Shown one piece after another: positions 58,190 to 64,000 of a DNA stretch of 64,000 nt. A program made the translations under genes and the position numbers. Numbering within the stretch: the first letter of the stretch is position 1; each line of letters begins with the position of its first letter. The DNA is from Delphinus delphis (lineage: Eukaryota > Chordata > Mammalia > Artiodactyla > Delphinidae): positions 43,738,006 to 43,802,005 of the forward strand of contig NC_082684.1 in the NCBI RefSeq assembly GCF_949987515.2, in the 5' to 3' direction. The notes beneath the pieces are model-generated. The model was not told where the DNA came from and did no database searches. It saw only the letters and a program-made list of their open reading frames with translations.

Positions 58190-58399
58190 CTTTCACGTCC
58201 TCCACTTCTTCCCTAGTGAAATTGCTTTCATGAGTCACTTGTGACATCCCTATTGCCACAGTCAATGGGTATTTTTCTTCCACCTTAAGCCTCCCTGACC
58301 GCTTGTTAGTATTTGAACTGGTTAACTGGTATCTACTTTTTGAAACTCTTTGGATTCTCAACGTTATGACTCAGCTTCTGCCTCTGACTCACTCTTCTC

Positions 58400-58911
58400 C
58401 GTTTTGTTTGCTGGCCTCAATGGCTCCACTGCTGGATAACAGGTGTTCCCCAGGACTGTTCCCCAGGGTGCTTGTCCTGGACCCCCTGGGCATCTGCTCT
58501 ATGTTCATAGCTTTACATTGTTAATTTCTTGTCCTGCCTGCCACTGTCTCTTTTATGCTAATGATTCTAACTTTGTGTGACCAATCCTGTCTTTACACAA
58601 ACTCTTGTCAGAGCTCTCCAGTTGCCTAGTATCTGGATATCCTGCCTCCAAATTGATCTGGATTCTGTCTCCTCTTTAACCTCATCTTATGCTCTTCTTT
58701 CCATTGTTTACTGTAGTCCATCTACACTGACCTGAATTTAACTCCTAAAACACACCAAACTCTTTCCCACCTCAGGGTCTTTGCACATGCTGTTCCTGCT
58801 TCCTGATTCACTCTTCCCTCTGTTTTTCATGTCTATCTTTTCCTCATCCTAAGGTCTCAGTTTACCTGTAATCTCCTCAGAGAGACTTCCCTTGACAATC
58901 AACCTAGACTA
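58400..58911 (+). mobile_element. L2 LINE, part 1 (split by Tigger)
   Basis: 'cacctcagggtctttgcaca', 'tgctgttcctgcttcctgat' and 'aatctcctcagagagacttc' are the L2 ORF2 C-terminal and 3' region in forward orientation. The element resumes at about 59236. It may begin further left (58190), where similarity is weaker. Confidence 0.82.
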
Positions 58912-58913
58912 CT

Positions 58914-59233
58914 CAGGCGTACCTTGGACATATTGCGGGTTTGGTTCCAGACCACAGCAATAAAGGGAATATCACAATAAAGCGAGTGACATGAATTTTG
59001 GGTTTCCCAATGCATGTAAAAGTTATGTTCACACTACTCTGTATTGTCTTAAGTGTGCAATAGCACTATGTCTAAAAAATGTACATACTTTAAAAATATT
59101 TTATTGCTAAAAATGCTAACCATCATCTGACAATGCAGGGTTGCTACAAACCTTCAATTTGTTAAAAAAAAAAAAAAAAAACACAAAACAGTATCTCCAA
59201 AGTTCAATTAAATGAAGCACAATAATAAGCCTG
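58914..59233 (+). mobile_element. Internally deleted Tigger1-type DNA transposon (MITE-like)
   Basis: Begins 'caggcgtaccttggacatat' and proceeds 'tgcgggtttggttccagacc', 'aataaagcgagtgacatgaa', the left end of Tigger1. It jumps to the right end ('agggttgctacaaaccttca', 'atttgtt', then 'gaagcacaataataagcctg'). The transposase gene is deleted. 'tact' flanks both ends, in keeping with TA-directed insertion. It splits an L2. Confidence 0.9.
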
Positions 59234-59235
59234 TA

Positions 59236-59470
59236 CTCTGTTATTCTCTAGCACTACTCCTTCTTGCTTTCTCCATAGTACTTAGAATTTGTAATATGTA
59301 TTGATGTATTTGCTTACTCATGTTGTATTCACAGGTTTATGTGTTTGTTCGCTTACGCTAAGCTTCGCACAGTCTGAGACCATGTCTGTTTTTTCAGTTC
59401 ATCTCTCCTGGCACTCAGCATACTGCCTGGCACACAGTAGTTTCTAAGTATTTGTTGGATGCTGGAGTGA
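59236..59470 (+). mobile_element. L2 LINE, part 2 (3' end)
   Basis: 'cactcagcatactgcctggc', 'acacagtagtttctaagta' and 'tttgttggatgctggagtga' complete the L2 interrupted at 58911. Confidence 0.82.
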
Positions 59471-59938
59471 GCTCATGACTAGACTCACTATCCTTTTCTT
59501 CTCTACAAAAAGCTCCTCCATGCCAGGTCTCCTGTGCTTGGCATTAATGTTGGTAACACAAACATATAAAGTCTTCCATAATCCTACAGCATTTTGTTCA
59601 TATATTAATAAAGAAAAATAAACTTTCTGAGACAAGGTGAACACTGGGCTGAGAGAAAACGATGGGTTAGGTTCTGTAGGATGGGGCTTTGAGGAAAGGA
59701 GCTGGATACAGGGTTTTTAAAGCTGTGACCACAATTGGTCTCAAAGCTCAGATTCACTTCATTATGATGTAGCTTCACCATTGTTGAGTGCAGAGGGTAC
59801 CGTTGACCCTCCAGACCACAAGCAGTCATCAGGCTGTTTTCCAGCTGGTTTTGACTAGTTTCCGAAGAAGCATTGCCCTATAAGGGTGGCTCCCTCTTCT
59901 GAGGTCTTACAGTTTCTTATACCCTCTGGACCCAGTTT
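59471..59938. other. Intergenic DNA, no gene recognised
   Basis: No features beyond short frames. Confidence 0.45.
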
Positions 59939-60084
59939 CCTGCAGATCCTCATTTCCATTAAGCCCAAGATTTATCATATTAGCACTTTCCATGTTGGAT
60001 AATAATTCAGCTGTTTTCCAGCCTCTTCACCCCGATGTACCATGAACCGAGGCAGAGAGATTTGGTCTTCACCCTCTTTGCATC
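59939..60084 (+). repeat. Local direct duplication, copy A
   Basis: Shares a near-identical start 'cctgcagatcctcatttcca' with 61131 onward, then 'ctttccatgtt', 'accatgaacc' and 'ggcagagaga' in the same order. It is immediately followed by an L2-like 3' end (60090-60160). Confidence 0.85.
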
Positions 60085-60350
60085 CTCTATAGCCTAGGTC
60101 AGTGTGTGGCACACAGGAGACCCTGCAGTAAAGGTTTATAAATGAATGAATGCCAAACCTCCCCTAGTCAAGACAAATAGTAGCCAGGAAAATTAGTCTC
60201 TGGGCTCTAGGTGTGTAGGTCAAGGGTTACCCAGAATTTTCTCTCTGATATCAGATAACTTCCATCCTCACATGGCAGTAACTCTGGGCAACCCTGGGGG
60301 CTGGGAGCATGTGGCAGTCAGAAAGAGCCAATGAGGGCATGGTGTTGTCC

Positions 60351-60376
60351 GGGGGTGGGGATGGGGATGGGGCGGG
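60351..60376 (+). promoter_or_regulatory. G-quadruplex motif
   Basis: Five G-runs (5, 4, 4, 4, 3) separated by loops of one or two bases, in the plus strand. This meets the standard intramolecular G4 pattern with very short loops. Confidence 0.85.
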
Positions 60377-60399
60377 TTGGAGAGGTGAGGATGGTAAGA

Positions 60400-61020
60400 G
60401 GAGATGGATTCAGGAATGTTTAAAAGGGGATGCCAGCAGGACCCTTTATTCTAGTGCCTGTGTAGTAAAGTTAAGTCATCTTCCAGACAGTGTGAACATC
60501 AGAAGGAGGGTCTTCCACTCCATTAGATAAATTTAGGATTGCGAGAGGAGAAAGTGACTAGCAAACTGTAAGGGCTGCCTCTACAAGAGAGGTTTAAATA
60601 TATTATGCTCAACTGTCAGTACCAGTGCATTAAGTGTTCTAACACTTGTGGGGCTGCTGTAATTTGCCTCACATGGGTGAGCACAGTATTCCCAGGGAAT
60701 AAATTACTTTCACTTGCTTACCAAAGGAACAGAACAAATACTTTAATATGTATTCCTCCTCTTTGGCCAATAAATTACCTTTATATCGAGGATTTTGATT
60801 GAACATTTTCAGCAGCCGTGGGAGCAGGTGATTAACATGCCAAACCAGTTCCCCTGAGTTCTGGGTAGGAGAATTTCAGGGAACTTAAAGTTTCACATCT
60901 CTTATTAAATTATAAAGTTATGCATGATTTTTATGAGTTTTCTGCACTGTGAATAAAGGATTATCTTTCTTCAAACAAAACTACCCTGAATTACGTGGTT
61001 TTGCTATCTTTTCTTCCTTC
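60400..61020. other. Intergenic DNA, no gene recognised
   Basis: AT-rich single-copy sequence. 60600-60840 has no repeat character and might be conserved noncoding, untested. Confidence 0.4.
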
Positions 61021-61130
61021 CATCCATCCATCCATCCAACCAGCCAGCCAGCCAGTCAGCCAGCTAGCAGCCAACCATCCAACTACCCACCCACCCACCC
61101 ACCCATCTATGCATCCATCTACCTATCCAT
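61017..61130. repeat. (CCAT/CCAG/CCAC)n tetranucleotide repeat
   Basis: About 28 units of a drifting CCAN tetranucleotide, moving from CCAT to CCAG to CCAC and back to CCAT. It ends exactly at the start of the local duplication copy B. Confidence 0.95.
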
Positions 61131-61297
61131 CCTGCAGATCCTCATTTCCATTAAGCCCAGGATTTGTCCGTATATATATATTTGTCAGTATACGTTTCCA
61201 TGTTTTGTTATAATTCACCTGTTTCTCCATCCTCTTTACCCCAGTATACCATGAACCAAGGCAGAGAGACTCGGTCTTCCTCCTCCACCATGCATCA
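61131..61297 (+). repeat. Local direct duplication, copy B
   Basis: Second copy of 59939-60084, with an extra TA-rich patch (61169-61181). The first 29 bases are identical in both copies. Confidence 0.85.
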
Positions 61298-61757
61298 GCA
61301 TATGTGTCCATCCCCATCTCCCACATGACAGATTTGGGGTGGTTTGTCTACTCATTAAAAGAACATGATTTCTGTATTTTCAAAATCTCTGTGTAGAAAA
61401 TTTTTTTCTTTGCATTTGTATGCTCTCTGCACTTTCTGCACACACTTTCTCACCTCCCACACCTTTCTCAATAAATGCCAACACTATTGCCCCTATGATT
61501 ACAGCAATAGTATTTTTTCCAGAGTCAAAAATGACTGTCATGTCACTAAAGCCACACTTTGTGTCGTGGTTGTCTTCTCTCACTCACTCTCTGTCTTTGG
61601 CTTCCACATTGTTACATCCTTCTGGTTTTCCCACCACTTTTGGGTCTCATAGCCCTTTTGTTATTTCATAGGTTCATATCCCTTTCATTATTGGTTCCTT
61701 GCCCCTCAGTCCTACTTGTCTGCATTTCTCAATCATCTCTCTAATCTCATTCCCTCC
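61298..61757. other. Intergenic DNA, no gene recognised
   Basis: Frames of up to 95 codons in both directions, none with a domain. Confidence 0.45.
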
Positions 61758-62221
61758 TGTAGGAGTTTACTAGGGCTGCTGTAACAGAGTACCACAAACT
61801 TGGTGGCTTAACTAGCAGAAATGTATTGTCTCATAGTTCTGGAGGCTAGAAGTCTGAGATCAAGGTGTCAGCAGGGTTGCTTCCTTTCTGAGGCCTGTGA
61901 GAGGAAATCTATTCCATGCTTCTTGCCTAGCTCATGGTGATTTGTTGGCAAACTTTGGCTTGTAGAAGCATCACCCCAATATCTGCCTTCATCTTCACAT
62001 GGTGTTTTCACTGTGTGTGTGTGTGTGTTCAGATTTCCCTTTTTTATAAGGACACCCGTCATATGGAATTGGGCCCACCCTAATGGCCTCATTTCCATTT
62101 GATCACCTCTGTAAAGACCCCTTCTCTAAATAAGGTCACATTCTGACATACTGGGGCGTTAGGATGTCAACGTGTGAATTTGGCTGCTTGTGATGGGGGG
62201 TGGACACATTTTAATCCATAA
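61758..62221 (+). mobile_element. MLT1-type MaLR LTR
   Basis: Complete LTR from 'tgtaggagtttactagggct' through 'agtaccacaaacttggtggc', 'agttctggaggctagaagtc', 'cttcacatggtgttttca', 'tttttataaggacacccgtc', 'cccaccctaatggcctcatt' and 'aataaggtcacattctgaca' to 'ttaatccataac'. A TG run sits at 62015-62030. Other sequences of the same class are at 16.2 and 17.2 kb. Confidence 0.95.
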
Positions 62222-63090
62222 CCTCTGCTATGGTTTCAATGACTTGTCCACTGATGACTCTCAAATCTGTGAATCCATCCGAAACCTGTCTCCTAAACTC
62301 TAGACCTGTCCATCTCCCCTTGCGTGAATTTCCCATGCCTTAAACTCAGCATGCCTAAGACTATATTCATCACCCACCCCCTGAACTAGGTCTTCCCCCT
62401 AGCTCAGTGAATAATGGCTTATCACTTCAACTGTCTGGACAGAAACTGATACTTATCCTTGACTCTTCCTTCACCCTCATTTCTACAACCATATCCAATC
62501 ATTTCCCAAGTTAGATCGATTCTCTCTGCAGGTGCTCTCAAATCTACCCCTTCTACTCACTGCTACCACCTCTTCAAGGTCATTACCCTCTCTCCTCCAG
62601 ACCACTCCAGTGTTCTCTTTTTTTTTTTTAATTATATGTGTGGACGCGTTGGGTCTTCGTTGCTGTGCGCGGGTTTTTTCTCTAGTTGCAGCGAGCAGGG
62701 GCCACTCTTCATTGCGGTGCGTGGGCTTCTCGTTGTGGTGGCTTCTCTTGTTGTGGAGCATGGGCACTAGGAGCGCAGGCTTCAGTAGTTGCAGCGCACA
62801 CGGGCTCAATAGTTGTGGCATGTGAGCTCTAGAGCGCTTGGGCTCAGTAGCTGTGGCGCATAGGCTTAGTTGCTCCACGGCATGTGCGATCTTCCCGGAC
62901 CAAGGATAGAACCTGTGTCCCCTGCCTTGGCAGGTGGATTCTTAACCACTACACCACCAGGTAAGTCCCTCTGGTGTTCTCTTAATAAGTCATTCTATCC
63001 CTGGTTTTACTCCCTCTTAATCCACTGCAGAGCGTTCTTCTAAAAACCCAAATCTGATGATTCCATTTTCCTCCTTAAAGCCATTCTGTG
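62222..63090 (+). mobile_element. L2 LINE fragment, split by a SINE
   Basis: 'actgatgactctcaaatctg', 'gtctcctaaactctagacct', 'ccttgactcttccttcaccc', 'tactcactgctaccacctct' and, after the SINE, 'cttctaaaaacccaaatctg', 'cttaaagccattctgtggc' follow the L2 ORF2 in order. An in-frame coding product is not preserved. Confidence 0.82.
62620..62973 (-). mobile_element. CHR-type tRNA-derived SINE with 10-bp target duplications
   Basis: On the minus strand it starts 'gggacttacctggtggtgta' and carries the same body as the SINE at 2.6 kb ('gcgttgggtcttcgttgctg' on the plus strand). It is flanked by gtgttctctt at 62610-62619 and 62974-62983. At about 350 bp it is the longest SINE in the window. Confidence 0.94.
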
Positions 63091-63479
63091 GCAGTGTGGA
63101 CAGTGTGGACATCATAACAATTGTGGAACTGACCCGATGTGGGTTGTTTAGCTTTCACCATGTCCCCTGAGGCAGAAACTTGCAGTTGTATTTAGATTGT
63201 GGCTTAAATCACAGCAGAGCTGCCTAAGCAGCTGCCTCTGCCAGTTCTTGACCTGTACTCCTCCCAAGTGACAAATGTATATACTAACTGCATTAACTGT
63301 ACCCTGGCACGCTCATCTGCTCATTTATTTATTTCTGCTCATGAACAAGGCATAAGTATTTTGTGAACTGATGCATAGGCTTATGGTTTGAAAGCCAATT
63401 CCCAAATGAGAAGATACTTGCAGACCATTGGCAATGGCAAGTCAATTGGCTCCCAGATTAAAAGTTGGCTTGCCCATCC
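63091..63479. other. Intergenic DNA, no gene recognised
   Basis: No repeat or gene identified. Confidence 0.45.
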
Positions 63480-63635
63480 ATTTGGCATATAGCTTTCATT
63501 GTATAAATTACTGTGTACTTTGCTTTTCCTCTCCTACACCATAAGAAGAAGGGCAGGCATTGTGCCTTCTTATCTTCCTTACACTTAGCAAAGGGCTAGG
63601 CATATAGTAGGCATCAATAACTTTAATAACAGAAT
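63480..63635 (+). mobile_element. L2 LINE 3' end fragment
   Basis: 'agggcaggcattgtgccttc', 'cacttagcaaagggctaggc' and 'atagtaggcatcaataactt' match the L2 3' end. Confidence 0.75.
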
Positions 63636-64000
63636 TAGGCCAATAGCCTCAGGTCTTCTGAATTGGCTTTTGACAGTAATGAATTATGAGGCCACCTTAT
63701 TAATATTTTGTCAAGTCTGTCAATCAAGAAACTCACCGGGACCATTTGGAAGGGAATGTATTCCAAGAGATTCTACCAGGGAAGAATTTGTAAGTAGGCG
63801 TTTCTACAGTCAGTAGGGAGTATTTTGCAAGATTTTCAGAGCAATAGTGACATTGTAAGAGGGTAGCACTTATGCTGCAAGGTACCTAGGGATCTTAGTA
63901 CCTTTTTGTGCACCTCTATATGCATAAATACCCTGGTACAAATTACAAGGAAATTAAGGCTTTGGGGGAAGAAGAGACAAAAGCTCAACTAGAAGAAAGT
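63636..64000. other. Intergenic DNA at window end
   Basis: 63640-63740 has TAAT/ATTA cores and no repeat character. No gene is seen up to the right edge. Confidence 0.4.

Noticed and set aside
61017..61130. Short regularly spaced repeats that might look like a CRISPR array
   Set aside because: A drifting tetranucleotide repeat without spacers in a mammalian genome.

Overview
This is a 64 kb stretch of mammalian nuclear DNA with no host protein-coding gene, tRNA gene or rRNA gene that I can support. The lineage call is Cetacea (whale or dolphin), within Cetartiodactyla. It rests on tRNA-derived SINEs whose internal A and B boxes read 'ctggtggcgcagtggtt' and 'gggttcgagccc' on the minus strand (the CHR-type SINEs of cetaceans and hippos) and on full-length L1 elements of the cetartiodactyl type. 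The species cannot be resolved. Open reading frames outside L1 are short, carry no recognisable domains and mostly lie inside repeats, so the window looks intergenic or deep-intronic.

Layout. 0-17.8 kb is mostly single-copy DNA with scattered old repeats: L1 3' ends, a CHR SINE with 15-bp target duplications, MIR, a MER5A-type hAT element and several LTRs, mainly of MaLR/MLT1 type. 17.86-24.99 kb is a near-complete L1 (copy 1) on the minus strand. 25-40.9 kb is single-copy DNA with L2, MIR, L1 tails and one SINE. 40.94-48.33 kb (copy 2) and 49.07-56.65 kb (copy 3) are two more near-full-length L1s, both on the minus strand and only about 0.75 kb apart. 56.7-64 kb holds L2 pieces, a short Tigger1-type DNA transposon, an MLT1 LTR, another SINE, a tetranucleotide repeat and a local duplication.

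The three L1s have the standard layout: GC-rich 5'UTR promoter region, ORF1 (coiled-coil RNA-binding protein), a spacer of about 58 bp, ORF2 (endonuclease and reverse transcriptase), a 3'UTR with a G-rich tract, and poly-A. All three are dead, each through different lesions.

The most striking observation is that copies 2 and 3 carry the same kind of SINE, in the same orientation, at the same point in the reverse-transcriptase part of ORF2, with the same flanking duplicated site and a similar A/TA-rich tail. Copy 1 has an uninterrupted site there. Copy 3 is itself framed by a clean 14-bp target duplication. This suggests a lineage of L1 that spread while carrying a SINE in its broken ORF2, presumably mobilised in trans, although gene conversion between the two neighbours is an alternative. 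Other notable points are a perfect 22-bp inverted repeat with a 5-base loop near 7.9 kb, a diverged local duplication (59.94 and 61.13 kb), and microsatellites repeatedly born at the same site in L1 3' ends.
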